NCBI GenBank assembly: GCA_014730235.1
Contig: WJIO01000153.1
Coordinates: 1-53,703 of the forward strand
DNA length: 53,703 nt
Reading direction: 5' to 3'
Source of the DNA: Candidatus Poribacteria bacterium
GTDB lineage: Bacteria > Poribacteria > DTPJ01 > WJIO01
Both the position numbers and the translations under genes were made by a program. The stretch's first letter is position 1, and each line of letters opens with the position of its first letter. This document shows positions 35,521-44,518 of this stretch, one piece after another. The notes below the pieces were generated by a model. That model saw nothing but the letters and a program-made list of their open reading frames with translations. It had not been told where the DNA came from and ran no database searches.

Positions 35521-35584
35521 GCTGTCATTCCTGCGAAACTCTTATTCTTTTTTGCTCAAGCTTTTTCAAAAAGCTTGAAGCAGG
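35521..35584. repeat. Remnant of the MITE-like family with nested hairpin (copy F)
   Basis: GTCATTCCTGCGAAACTC is followed by a TCAAGCTTTTT/AAAAAGCTTGA hairpin and GAAGCAGG. This matches the inner part of copy I at 48752-48956. No inverted ends remain. It lies between convergent genes and could serve as a terminator. Confidence 0.65.
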
Positions 35585-35657
35585 TTCATCTGTTTCTTTA
35601 TGCTGAATTCTTATAAACATTGGTTTTAGAGATTTTTTAGAATTCTCAGTAATATAA

Positions 35658-36989
35658 TTAATCCCTTTTATAAATCCAGTAAGAATTTCCCGGTTTCATA
35701 AAATACAGAATATCATGGTTAAAAGGTGGATATATTTTCCATTTCCCGGTTTTATTGTCAAAACCAAAAACATTAACATTACCTTCTGCTAAAACAGCTA
35801 AAACCTGTTCTACCGGTTGTATTAACGAAGAATTGTAACTTACTAAATTCCAGCCTGTATTTAAATTAGAAACCTCATTATAATATTGTCCTGCATCCAG
35901 AACCAGCATTCCATCCTCACGCATCTGTATACAGTAACTTTTACCCGGATCAATAGTGTTAATTCTATTGGGTATCAAGCGATCATCTGTATGGTAAGAA
36001 CTCCAAATACCTGTAAAAAAATTATATGACCAGATCGAAATGACTTTATCAATTATCGTTCCCAGAGCATCTTCAACATTACTTGGGTTGAGATATACTG
36101 GTGTAGAGAAGTAATTCCATCCCGCTTTAAGCTTTATGATCGGAAAAAAGAAGATATACGGTTCAACAGGTATATCTGCAACTTTTTGATCTTGTGCCAA
36201 AAATTTTGATTTGTTTCCATATAATACCTGAATAGTATAAGTATCATCATCCTGAGCTTCTGAACTGGGAATTACATTTATATTATAATTCCCCATAATT
36301 GCACTGGGAATAATTACTATATCATCTTCTTCTCCATCGTTATTCATATCCAGTTCTACATAGGTTGCCGCTGGTATTTCTGTAGAAGATTTATTAATCT
36401 GTTTGCCTTCCGGGTCAGTAACAACCAAATCCACAGGTGAGAGGGCTTTTATTAATAAGCCAGGAGTATTGTAAACTATCGTAACAGAACCATTGGAAGT
36501 ATGTGCGGGTACCTCTGTTAAGTTTGCTTTAAAAGATGCTTTTATAAAGTTGAATAACCCCATATCACCAAATTTGACTGTATCCCGAACTCTGAATCTC
36601 ACTTTAACCAGATGACCGGAACCTTCTAATGGAGATAAATTCAGCATATTTATAAGAAAATAATCTTCACCAAGTCCTGCAGCTATCATCCAATCAGAAG
36701 TTATTGTATCATCCCGAACAATAGCAGTATCAGTTTCTGGTGATTTCTCAGGATACACAAGTTCGGGGTCGAAGCCAACTTCCAACTCAATCAGATTAAT
36801 ACCCTGACCCGTTGCATCACTTATGCTAATAGGAAGTATAAATACTTCACCTGGCAAAGATTTAATATCTGGCATAGATACATCAATATCGGCTTTGGAA
36901 ATATCAGGAATCAGGAATATAAGAATTATTGATATAGAAAGATAAATGTAGATAAATGATGCATTAATCCCACAGGTTGTTTTCTTCAT
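35658..36989 (-). CDS. Secreted protein with cohesin-like domain and C-terminal paired modules
   Basis: The 443-residue protein has a signal peptide (about 1-33). Residues about 37-170 resemble a cohesin or bacterial Ig-like fold: MPDIKSLPGEVFILPISISD, IELEVGFDPELVYP, GSGHLVKVRFRV. A middle beta domain (about 175-275) carries an Asp-rich loop (DMNNDGEEDD). The C-terminal part holds two similar modules (about 290-370 and 390-443), each with GWNYFS or GWNLVS, then IWSY or VFGF, and a closing SYCIQM or SYWIYK. Similar GWN modules are seen at the ends of surface proteins in several uncultured lineages. It follows the OmpA-like gene by 9 bases as last gene of the cluster. No dockerin protein adjoins it. 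Confidence 0.7.
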   Translation of the reverse strand: MKKTTCGINASFIYIYLSISIILIFLIPDISKADIDVSMPDIKSLPGEVFILPISISDATGQGINLIELEVGFDPELVYPEKSPETDTAIVRDDTITSDWMIAAGLGEDYFLINMLNLSPLEGSGHLVKVRFRVRDTVKFGDMGLFNFIKASFKANLTEVPAHTSNGSVTIVYNTPGLLIKALSPVDLVVTDPEGKQINKSSTEIPAATYVELDMNNDGEEDDIVIIPSAIMGNYNINVIPSSEAQDDDTYTIQVLYGNKSKFLAQDQKVADIPVEPYIFFFPIIKLKAGWNYFSTPVYLNPSNVEDALGTIIDKVISIWSYNFFTGIWSSYHTDDRLIPNRINTIDPGKSYCIQMREDGMLVLDAGQYYNEVSNLNTGWNLVSYNSSLIQPVEQVLAVLAEGNVNVFGFDNKTGKWKIYPPFNHDILYFMKPGNSYWIYKRD

Positions 36990-36998
36990 GATAAACCT

Positions 36999-38684
36999 TT
37001 AAGGGTCAAGTGCCTTTGTCAGAAAAACCACATCAACACGACGGTTTTGTCTACGCCCTTCTTCATTTATATTTGAAGCTATAGGACGGGTCTCACCATA
37101 GCCAACTGAGGATAAATTTTTCAAAGGTATATTCTCCTGGTCTACAAGATATCTAAGGAAATTATGGGCCCGCTCTGTGGATATTTTAAGATTTGATTCA
37201 TCAGAACCCTGGCTGTCTGTATGTCCCTCTATTATTAACTTGATTTGGGGATATTTCCTTAAAATATCGGCCAGAGATTTCATCCGGTCTTTAATATCTT
37301 CACGAATTCGACTGCTTCCCTGGGAAAATAAATTGCCGCCCATGCTTATGACAACACCTGCTTCTGTTCTGCGAATACTGGATTCAGGTATATTCTGAGC
37401 GTTCTGAATAATATCATTTTCAATTTCTGCTATCTTGCGATCCTGCTCATTTTTAGCCTCTACCATCTTAATAGCTGTTACGGCGTAGGCAGAACTTTCC
37501 CTTGAAATAGATACAGCTTTTTCAAAATCCTCTTGCTGAAGAGCTTTTCTTGCGTTATCCAGAGCTTCAAAAGCTTTGTAATAAATTTCCCCAGCCACTT
37601 CTTCAGCACCCTCTGATTGAGCCTGAGAAATATTTCTTTCTGCCTTTGCAATAGCATCAAGGGCATTGGCTCTAATATCTTCCAGAGCTTCCCGTTCACG
37701 GTTTTCCCTGTCCTTTTTCTGAGCTACAATAAGGTTACTGGATGCTGAAATTCTAGCTTCATCAGCCAGGGATTCAGCCCGGTCATATCTTTTAGCATCT
37801 AATGCAATTTTAGCTTCATTTATCAGCTTTTCAGCCTGTTGAAACATGCTGGAATTTTCATCAGCCAAAACCCCTTTTGCCTGTTCCAGGATCAGTTCTG
37901 CTTTTGTAATAGATGAAGCAGCCCTATCTCTGCCTCTCAGGGATTCCTCTGATTCAGCCTCTAATCTTGCCCGAGCCTGCACAACAGCGTTGGCGGCATT
38001 TCTGGAAGCCTCCATTGAAGCTTCCAAAGCCTTGTCAAAATTACCTTCGTCTAATTCTGATTTCGCAATATTCAGAGAGGCAACGGCAGCATCGTAAGGT
38101 TGTTGAGCATATCTGGATGCCTTAACTTCATCAGCCAATCTTATTTCCAGTTCTGCTTTGGATATTTCCAGTTCTGTTTTTGCATGCTGTATATCCTGTT
38201 CCGCTTTTTTCATAGCTTCCTGGGCTGATTTTTCGGCTAAACGGGCTTTTTCCTCAGCTATCTTTAGTTTCGTTTCGGCCAAAGCCAGTTCATCCCCACG
38301 CATGGCCCACATAATTTCAGAAATACCTCCCTGAGCTTCCATTATCCGACGTTCAGCCTTAATCTTACCAGCTATTGCTATTGAGATAAGGGCTTCCAGA
38401 TTGGCCATATAAGCCATCTCCATTGCCTTTTGATTATTACCTTTTCTAAGCACTTCCTGGGCAACTTCAACAAGGTTATTGGCTCTTTCCATCTGCTCAG
38501 GAGCGTATTCAGAAGCATTTTGTTCCTGAGCGATAGCAATGGAATTGCGCGCCTCTACTACCGAATTGCTTGCTGTACCTGCATCTACTTCCATTGCACC
38601 TCTTGTTGCGCATCCAGCTAAAACAAGAATAACAATTAGAAAGATAAAAATCCCGGATAAAGGGTATCTAAAATATGTAGCCAT
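36999..38684 (-). CDS. DUF4398 and OmpA-domain lipoprotein
   Basis: The 561-residue protein has a lipobox LAGC (C25). A DUF4398 unit follows (about 35-120; the MERANNLVEVAQEVLR stretch), then a long helical, coiled-coil-rich region of repeated Ala/Glu/Lys heptads (about 120-430). The C-terminal OmpA domain (about 450-555) includes the peptidoglycan-binding signature IIEGHTDSQGSDESNLKIS and RRQNRRVDVVF. It should be held in the outer membrane by lipid and in the wall by the OmpA domain, spanning the periplasm with its helices. GAGGGG precedes ATG 38684. The preceding gene also carries DUF4398. Confidence 0.9.
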   Translation of the reverse strand: MATYFRYPLSGIFIFLIVILVLAGCATRGAMEVDAGTASNSVVEARNSIAIAQEQNASEYAPEQMERANNLVEVAQEVLRKGNNQKAMEMAYMANLEALISIAIAGKIKAERRIMEAQGGISEIMWAMRGDELALAETKLKIAEEKARLAEKSAQEAMKKAEQDIQHAKTELEISKAELEIRLADEVKASRYAQQPYDAAVASLNIAKSELDEGNFDKALEASMEASRNAANAVVQARARLEAESEESLRGRDRAASSITKAELILEQAKGVLADENSSMFQQAEKLINEAKIALDAKRYDRAESLADEARISASSNLIVAQKKDRENREREALEDIRANALDAIAKAERNISQAQSEGAEEVAGEIYYKAFEALDNARKALQQEDFEKAVSISRESSAYAVTAIKMVEAKNEQDRKIAEIENDIIQNAQNIPESSIRRTEAGVVISMGGNLFSQGSSRIREDIKDRMKSLADILRKYPQIKLIIEGHTDSQGSDESNLKISTERAHNFLRYLVDQENIPLKNLSSVGYGETRPIASNINEEGRRQNRRVDVVFLTKALDP

Positions 38685-38706
38685 AATGTCCCCTCTACAT
38701 ACATTA

Positions 38707-39129
38707 CTAATTTGTTTGATTTTTGTATTTTTTCAGTTCTTTTTCAGCTTCTATTAGTTCAGTATTTACTTTAGCCGCCTGAGTGGAAATATTTTGCAAT
38801 TCTTTTTCCATTTGGCTTGCTTCAGATTCAACTTTTCTCTGCTTTGCAATAGCTTCGGCAAGACGTGCTTGGGCTTCGGCCTGATGAAGAAGGAGCAATG
38901 CCTGATTGGTTTCACCCATTTGTAATTTCTTATTGGCGTTATCCCTGCTGCTTTTGGCATTCTGGAACTCCTGCTTGGCCAAAATTTCCGCATCAGCTTG
39001 TTTAGCTTTTGATATGCTGGCATCAACAGACTCTAACAGTGGTTCAATTAACTGCCCTTGACCACCGCAACCGACCAGAATCAAAAAACATAAAATCAGA
39101 ATCGTAGATGATGGAATCAGGAAAGACAT
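38707..39129 (-). CDS. DUF4398-like helical lipoprotein
   Basis: The start is ATG 39129 (140 residues), with AGAGGTG upstream. The longer frame would overlap the TPR gene and lacks a signal. A lipobox LVGC gives C21. The rest is almost all helix: VDASISKAKQADAEILAKQ, then QMGETNQALLLLHQAEAQAR, then a coiled-coil tail (ESEASQMEKELQNISTQ). The pattern matches DUF4398, as in the neighbouring OmpA-type protein. It may bundle with that protein in the periplasm. Confidence 0.75.
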   Translation of the reverse strand: MSFLIPSSTILILCFLILVGCGGQGQLIEPLLESVDASISKAKQADAEILAKQEFQNAKSSRDNANKKLQMGETNQALLLLHQAEAQARLAEAIAKQRKVESEASQMEKELQNISTQAAKVNTELIEAEKELKKYKNQTN

Positions 39130-39149
39130 AGACACCTCTGATAAACAGA

Positions 39150-39175
39150 AAGTGGTTGGATTTAACCAACCACTT
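39150..39175 (-). terminator. Weak hairpin between TPR lipoprotein and DUF4398 gene
   Basis: A 10-bp stem (39150-39159 with 39166-39175) and a 6-base loop lie between the two minus-strand genes. No T run follows, so it is at most an attenuator or RNA-processing site. Confidence 0.4.
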
Positions 39176-39199
39176 CTAAGATATTGTTTGGATGAAGTT

Positions 39200-40435
39200 T
39201 TATGGATGTGCGTTGGGATCTGTATCTGAAGTTCCCGCAGTAGATTCCTCATAATACGGGTATCCATCCTGATCTTCATCGTATTCATATTGTCTTACCT
39301 TGAGTTCAGCAGCTTTATAAAGTTTGCCATCAGGATATGTATCCCGGTAAGTCTTGTAATATTCGTAGGCGTTTTCGTATTGTCTTAAACTTTCGTAACA
39401 AATAGCCATATTGTATATAGCTTCACCACGTCGAAAATCTGTTGGATGATACTTAATATAATTATTATAAGCATCCAAAGCTTCAAAGTATTGTCCCATT
39501 TCCAACTGGTAAGTTTCAGCTATACCAAATCTTGCCTGAGCTGCCTGACGAAGCATGAGAGGTACTCTATCAATCAACATTCGATATGCTTCTATGGCTT
39601 TTGGATAATTTTTCAACTGTCGCCATTTGGTTGCGACCGCCAGGAAAGACTGAGCGACCTGCTCCTGTTTAATTCCATATCTTTCATAACCAGTAATATT
39701 ACGTCCCTCAGGAACTTTTCGTTTCTGAGCTTCTCTTATAAAGGCGATGTGTTCACTTATTTCACCGCGAATTTTATTGGTTTCTCTAAGCAAGTCCTGA
39801 ACTTCACTCACACGGAATTTAAGATCAGGATAATTTTCTTCGTTTACTTTTTCAAATTCATTCCAACCAGCATCCAGATCATACAGCTTATAGAAATATA
39901 TATTACCAATATTAACCTGTGCCTGGGCAGCTTTTGGACTACCAGGGAACTCTTCGATTAACTGATTATAAACTTCTATTGCCCTATCATAGTTACCCAG
40001 TCTGTTATCATATATAGATCCAAGTTCCATAAGGGCATCAGCGGCTACATCAGTACCAGGATTGTTACTATGCAATATTCTAAGCCTTTCGATATCCCTT
40101 CTACTTTCTCTTATCTGAGATACCCTGTTTCTGGCTTCTGTACCCAGGTAGCTCATTTTAGGCTCAGAATCGGCAACTTCCTGGAAAATCGCCATAGCTT
40201 CATCGAATTTTCCCTGGAATTTGTATGATTCACCTATATAGAATTTGGCCCGGTTTGTATAATCTCCACCCTGGGCAACAATTTCCTGAAAAGTTACAAT
40301 AGCTTCTTCGTAGTTTCCTGCTTCAAATTCCTTTAAACCACTTTCAAAATCAATACCTTCTGTTGTACAGCTATTTAGTGCTATAACAACAAACAGCAGA
40401 GCTACACACAAAGTAGCAATATATATCTGCCTCAT
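39200..40435 (-). CDS. TPR lipoprotein (BamD/YbgF-like repeats)
   Basis: ATG 40435 is preceded by GAGGAGG. The open frame further upstream adds 24 residues without a signal and is not used. The 411-residue protein has a lipobox LNSC (C22), then about seven TPR units, for example GLKEFEAGNYEEAIVTFQEI, GKFDEAMAIFQEVAD, NYDRAIEVYNQLIEEFPGS, NYPKAIEAYRMLID and QYFEALDAYNNYIKYHP. The tail carries an acidic Ca-type loop (YDEDQDGYPYYEE) and TSDTDPNAHP. TPR lipoproteins of this kind act as scaffolds in envelope machines. It lies 88 bases after the TonB gene. Confidence 0.85.
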   Translation of the reverse strand: MRQIYIATLCVALLFVVIALNSCTTEGIDFESGLKEFEAGNYEEAIVTFQEIVAQGGDYTNRAKFYIGESYKFQGKFDEAMAIFQEVADSEPKMSYLGTEARNRVSQIRESRRDIERLRILHSNNPGTDVAADALMELGSIYDNRLGNYDRAIEVYNQLIEEFPGSPKAAQAQVNIGNIYFYKLYDLDAGWNEFEKVNEENYPDLKFRVSEVQDLLRETNKIRGEISEHIAFIREAQKRKVPEGRNITGYERYGIKQEQVAQSFLAVATKWRQLKNYPKAIEAYRMLIDRVPLMLRQAAQARFGIAETYQLEMGQYFEALDAYNNYIKYHPTDFRRGEAIYNMAICYESLRQYENAYEYYKTYRDTYPDGKLYKAAELKVRQYEYDEDQDGYPYYEESTAGTSDTDPNAHP

Positions 40436-40523
40436 TATAGTTCCTCCTCGGTTACCTTTATTGGCGGATTTGGTTTGATGTTTTAAACCCTTTAACGTCA
40501 AAACCAAAGTTTAAATTTTGGAG

Positions 40524-41777
40524 CTAATCTCCTATACTGGTTAGCTCAAAGTTTATGGGTATTTCACCATACTGCTCTTTTTGCTCATAGTTTTTGGGTA
40601 GTGCCTCAAATCTTATTTGCTCAACGTAATTACTTGCCAAAGTATCAAGTCTTGGGCTACCAGACTTTTTCACAACTTTAACGTTAGTTACATATCCGGC
40701 TGGATTAACCCAGAGCTTGATTATTGTAGTACCACCTTTACTGGCCTGGTATCCTTCGGGTAGTTTGGGCCAGAATACAACCTTCCTGCCAGCAATATCG
40801 CCGGTAATTTCGCCGGCAAAACTGGGTTTGGCTACTTCATCAGAAGGCCCGACTCGATCTTCAGGATAAGACACATCGCTTTCAACACGATTTGGCGGTC
40901 TTGCTATATTTGATCTGGGGCCATCTTTCACCTGCTGCTGAGTTCGTCCTATCTCAAGAACAGGTTTCTTTGTGCTATCCAAGGCCGAATCAACATTAAT
41001 AGCAGGGGCATTATCCTGGGGTTGAACCTCGCGTTCGCTGCGCGTGGCTGATCTCAACACCATATCACTGCCCTTGTCCGACACCCGGGCAAGGGTTTTG
41101 GGCAGTTGCGGCATAGAGTCCTCTATTTCACTTCCTGGGGCTGTGTCAGTTACGCTTTGTATCTCGATCTTGGGTAAAGTCGGTGCTTTTTCAGCAACAG
41201 TCTTATTCTGAGGTATAATCTCAGCCATTAAAGGTTGTTGTTCTTCTTCTATCTCTTCTATAGTTACAATAATTTCATTTTCTTCTGGCATTTCGGCTGT
41301 ATCTGCCGGCGCACCGTATATCAATATAGCAAGTATAGCTATAACAACAACATTTTCAGCGATAGCCAATATAAAGAAGGACGCCAATTCTTTTCTGGAT
41401 ATATAGGAAAATGCTCCAACTCCAGTAACGGTGCTGACAGCAGCATAGCCAATACTTATATTAAATCCCCAGAAACCAAGAACACCTATGACATTAACAG
41501 CAACTATTGCAGGACATACATATAATGCCAGAGCAGAAGCCCATACCTGTGATGTTACATAACCAATAGCACTGGTTACCCATAATGCACCTGCAATAAG
41601 CATTGCTAAACCAAATATAATTGATCCAACTTTAATTGTGGGAGTAAGGTGCATTGCTTCTGCCGTTGGTCTTGCACCCTCAACAACTGCCATTATACCA
41701 AGAACGACGTTAAGAACTCCCACAGCCAGAAGCACAATAACAATTATCCATTTTTTTCCTGATGATATTTCATTCAT
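40524..41777 (-). CDS. Multi-pass TonB-like energy-transducing protein
   Basis: The 417-residue protein departs from standard TonB in having about five N-terminal membrane segments (roughly 9-27, 49-71, 79-96, 98-118 and 132-152) instead of one. A linker of about 170 residues rich in Glu, Pro and Ser follows. The last 90 residues form a TonB C-terminal domain: FWPKLPEGYQASKGGTTIIK, LWVNPAGYVTNVKVVKKSG, SPRLDTLASNYVEQIRFEAL. It lies 46 bases after the ExbB gene. It should link inner-membrane proton flow to an outer-membrane partner, the likely one being the barrel at 42785-44518. No ExbD is encoded near it. Confidence 0.88.
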   Translation of the reverse strand: MNEISSGKKWIIVIVLLAVGVLNVVLGIMAVVEGARPTAEAMHLTPTIKVGSIIFGLAMLIAGALWVTSAIGYVTSQVWASALALYVCPAIVAVNVIGVLGFWGFNISIGYAAVSTVTGVGAFSYISRKELASFFILAIAENVVVIAILAILIYGAPADTAEMPEENEIIVTIEEIEEEQQPLMAEIIPQNKTVAEKAPTLPKIEIQSVTDTAPGSEIEDSMPQLPKTLARVSDKGSDMVLRSATRSEREVQPQDNAPAINVDSALDSTKKPVLEIGRTQQQVKDGPRSNIARPPNRVESDVSYPEDRVGPSDEVAKPSFAGEITGDIAGRKVVFWPKLPEGYQASKGGTTIIKLWVNPAGYVTNVKVVKKSGSPRLDTLASNYVEQIRFEALPKNYEQKEQYGEIPINFELTSIGD

Positions 41778-41823
41778 CTGTTAACACCACCTGTCATGTA
41801 CTGGACTTGACAGACCAAAAATA

Positions 41824-42507
41824 CTAATCCTCATCTTCGTCTTCGCCGCTCATTTCCGATTCCTGTGTTACCAGTCTGGATTCTCCTGTTGTAAAGAAGC
41901 GCACCAGGGAAAACGAATGACGTACCATTTCGTTTATCATACTATCTACTTTTGACATAAAATAAGCATAAGCTATCATAGCGGGAATTGCAACTGTCAG
42001 ACCGGCAGCAGTAGTCAAAAGTGCATAGGAAACTCCCCTTGCAACAGTAGTCGCTGTGTCAGGTCTGTCTGTTCTCCAAACAGCACCAAAAGAAATAAAC
42101 ATACCGGAAACTGTACCTAAAAGCCCGATAATAACAGCTATTCCACCGAGAAAAGACAGGGTTTTCAGATACTTCTGTAAACGGAGCTTTTCCAAATTTG
42201 CGGTTTGATTAATGACCGCCCATAAGTCCGGTTTTCTTAAGTACCTGTTTTTTATTGCGACTTTTATTATCTTTGTAAGAGGGCCCGGTCGTGAATCACA
42301 TAGAGAAAGGGCAAGGTCCAGCTTTCCTTTTTCAAGCACTCTATAGATCCTTGCGATGAAACGACGAGGCATGAGTTTTCTCCTGCGCAGATTATATAAA
42401 CGTTCAAGAATAATAGCATGGGAAAACAGAGAGCAAAAAAGTAGAGGTATAAGTAAAGGTCCACCATTGCCCAGTTGAGAAAATCCACCTGTTATAGCAT
42501 CAATCAT
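41824..42507 (-). CDS. exbB: MotA/TolQ/ExbB proton-channel family protein
   Basis: The 227-residue protein has three membrane segments (about 17-34, 118-142, 160-185). It shows the family blocks LLGTVSGMFISFG (second segment) and ARGVSYALLTTAAGLTVAIPA (third). It should form the pentameric proton channel that drives TonB. The C-terminus is acidic (GEDEDED). A canonical partner, ExbD, with one membrane segment and a conserved Asp, is absent. A 277-base gap with MITE-like copy G separates it from the barrel gene upstream. Confidence 0.9.
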   Translation of the reverse strand: MIDAITGGFSQLGNGGPLLIPLLFCSLFSHAIILERLYNLRRRKLMPRRFIARIYRVLEKGKLDLALSLCDSRPGPLTKIIKVAIKNRYLRKPDLWAVINQTANLEKLRLQKYLKTLSFLGGIAVIIGLLGTVSGMFISFGAVWRTDRPDTATTVARGVSYALLTTAAGLTVAIPAMIAYAYFMSKVDSMINEMVRHSFSLVRFFTTGESRLVTQESEMSGEDEDED

Positions 42508-42579
42508 AATTATTTAAACATATTCAATGTAAAATACAAGTTGTTTTAAATTCAAACTGTGCATTTAATTTATTGTTTT

Positions 42580-42670
42580 GGTTCTTCCAACTTGAGTGTG
42601 GAAATAAAAAAATTTTTCTAATTAAGAAAAAATCTCATCTTTTTGTCATTCCTGCTTTTGCAGGAATGAC
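42580..42670. mobile_element. Truncated MITE-like element, copy G
   Basis: The left end GGTTCTTCCAACTTGAGTG is followed by the core hairpin GTCATTCCTGC...GCAGGAATGAC (42645-42670). The right inverted end is missing, and a different palindrome begins 15 bases later. Confidence 0.7.
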
Positions 42671-42685
42671 AGGCTAGGGTTCTAG

Positions 42686-42721
42686 GCTTGTAGGAACACG
42701 GCATGCCGTGTTCCTACAAGC
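42686..42721. repeat. 36-bp perfect palindrome
   Basis: Bases 42686-42721 are fully self-complementary around GCATGC, with no mismatch. The half-site reads GCTTGTAGGAACACGGCA. It lies 63 bases past the stop of the barrel gene. It differs from the MITE core and may belong to a separate REP-like family. Confidence 0.85.
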
Positions 42722-42784
42722 GCATAAATAATATGTCTTTTAAAAAGTGCGAAAGTATAGTCTTTAGAGATTCTATTTATATAG

Positions 42785-44518
42785 TTAAAATTTCAAAACT
42801 AAACCCAAATCAATCATCCAATCTGGCAATCCGTATTCTTTCCAGATTTGATATTTATCCTCTCCAAAATAAAATTGGCTTGAAGCAAAGACCTTCGCAT
42901 ATTTTCCAAAGCTTTTTGATATACCCGGTTTCACAAGGAAATAGCCAGGAAGTGTTTCTTCGCCATTCAATTCTGTATATCTTATTCCCCAGAATTCACC
43001 ATCAACAGAAAACTCCAGACCCAGCGGGGCTTCATAGGTAAAGCCAAGAAGGCCTTTATTATTTGGTCTGTATGGAATATTAATGTCGTTTTCCTGCTGG
43101 TGAAATTCTTGTATATATTCAACGTTATGTTTTAAACGATCTCCAAATGCTGAACCTTCCCATCCTGCTTTAAAACCATATATGCGAGAACTTTCCAGAG
43201 AAATAGGCTTCCAGGATAAGGTATCATCCTGAATATTTTCAAATATTACCAGGTCATCAACTTCACGATCAAAAGCTTCGGCAGTTATTGCGAATTTTCT
43301 TGTTATTCTATACTGCAAAGATGCTTTTATATCCCAGGATCTTTCCAGACTTAAAGATGGATTTAATCGCATATAATTATTCTGGATATATAAATCTCTA
43401 AGGTTCTGTCTAATGACATTTCTTTCAACACCAAATTTAAGTATAGCATTTCTACCTAGTCTCGATGTAAATATAAGATTTGGATTCAGATATATATCCG
43501 GTTCCCATCCTTCACCATTTTCAGAACCTTTACGGGCATCAAATAATAAATTCAATTCAGCGCTTAAGACAAATATCAGGAATCTTATATACTGGTCACG
43601 AACATATAGCTTTACTGTTGCTTCCTGTGCTTCTTCGTTTTCATTTTCTCCATCAAGATATGATATGTCTCCGCCCATTTCAATGGGATTGGATTTAGAT
43701 AGTAACGCGCTAAATCCTAATCCTGCCTTGATATCCAACGCACCATGAGAATCAGATGTAACGGGTTCGGTCATTTGAAGGTTTGTAATATCCAAATTAA
43801 TAGATGCGTCAAAATTATCTGAAAGTTTTTGATCCAGATCCAGATACGCGTTTGCTATTGACCTATCGTTCTCATAATTTGCACCAGTATTGCTTAAATA
43901 AGCCATATCTTTGGCTTTATAATTCACATCGACTTTCAGATTTGTATTCTCAGTCTGATATGTAATAGCTCCCCGCAGTTTATCAATATTAAATTCTTCC
44001 AGATTATTATTTTCATTACTGACCATCTCTGGTGTTCTTTCTTTTCTTAAAGATGTTCTACCAGCTTCAACTAATGCCTCTGCATTGCCAAATCCCCTGA
44101 AGAATAGCATCTGGTATGATAAAACTACAGGAACACCCGAATAAGCCTTAATAGAAACCAGGAAATCCCGCTCTGATTCCTCTTTAGTATCACTCAGTTT
44201 TCCCGGAAGAGATGTAGGGGGAAGATACCAGGGACGCTCTTTTCGTTTCAATGGAGTATATATTCTGGAATCAGGCTTAGTAAAGCTGTGAAATTTCTCC
44301 TTTGGAATTTTAAGCTGGGTGGTATCCAGAATTTCTATATTAACAGTCGGAAGATCCATTATTTTGTCTTCATCGTCTTCGTCTTCCTTTATTTCCTCCT
44401 GGCTGTATGAATTTGCTAGAGCGAGAGTCAGGAAACCAACAAATAAGATACAAAACAATAAATATACAAATATTTTGTGGCTTGTTTTGGATCTCAGGTT
44501 TTGGGGCCTATCTCTCAC
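42785..44518 (-). CDS. Outer-membrane beta-barrel protein without a visible TonB plug
   Basis: I favour GTG 44518 because AGGAGG lies 8 bases before it; an ATG at 44524 is only 2 bases from that site. The product (577 residues) has a signal peptide (about 12-35), an acidic TonB-box-like region (EEIKEDEDDEDKIMDLPTV), a Pro-rich segment, then many amphipathic strands to a C-terminal LGLVLKF. Terminal Phe and alternating strands mark an outer-membrane barrel. The plug signature of TonB-dependent receptors was not seen. Its start overlaps the end of the long TPR gene by about 11 bases. Being next to ExbB and TonB, it is the likely target of that system. Confidence 0.8.
   Translation of the reverse strand: MRDRPQNLRSKTSHKIFVYLLFCILFVGFLTLALANSYSQEEIKEDEDDEDKIMDLPTVNIEILDTTQLKIPKEKFHSFTKPDSRIYTPLKRKERPWYLPPTSLPGKLSDTKEESERDFLVSIKAYSGVPVVLSYQMLFFRGFGNAEALVEAGRTSLRKERTPEMVSNENNNLEEFNIDKLRGAITYQTENTNLKVDVNYKAKDMAYLSNTGANYENDRSIANAYLDLDQKLSDNFDASINLDITNLQMTEPVTSDSHGALDIKAGLGFSALLSKSNPIEMGGDISYLDGENENEEAQEATVKLYVRDQYIRFLIFVLSAELNLLFDARKGSENGEGWEPDIYLNPNLIFTSRLGRNAILKFGVERNVIRQNLRDLYIQNNYMRLNPSLSLERSWDIKASLQYRITRKFAITAEAFDREVDDLVIFENIQDDTLSWKPISLESSRIYGFKAGWEGSAFGDRLKHNVEYIQEFHQQENDINIPYRPNNKGLLGFTYEAPLGLEFSVDGEFWGIRYTELNGEETLPGYFLVKPGISKSFGKYAKVFASSQFYFGEDKYQIWKEYGLPDWMIDLGLVLKF

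Noticed and set aside
40524..42507. Hidden exbD gene between or inside the ExbB and TonB genes
   Set aside because: Only 46 bases separate them, and frames opposite or within show no one-segment protein with the ExbD Asp motif.
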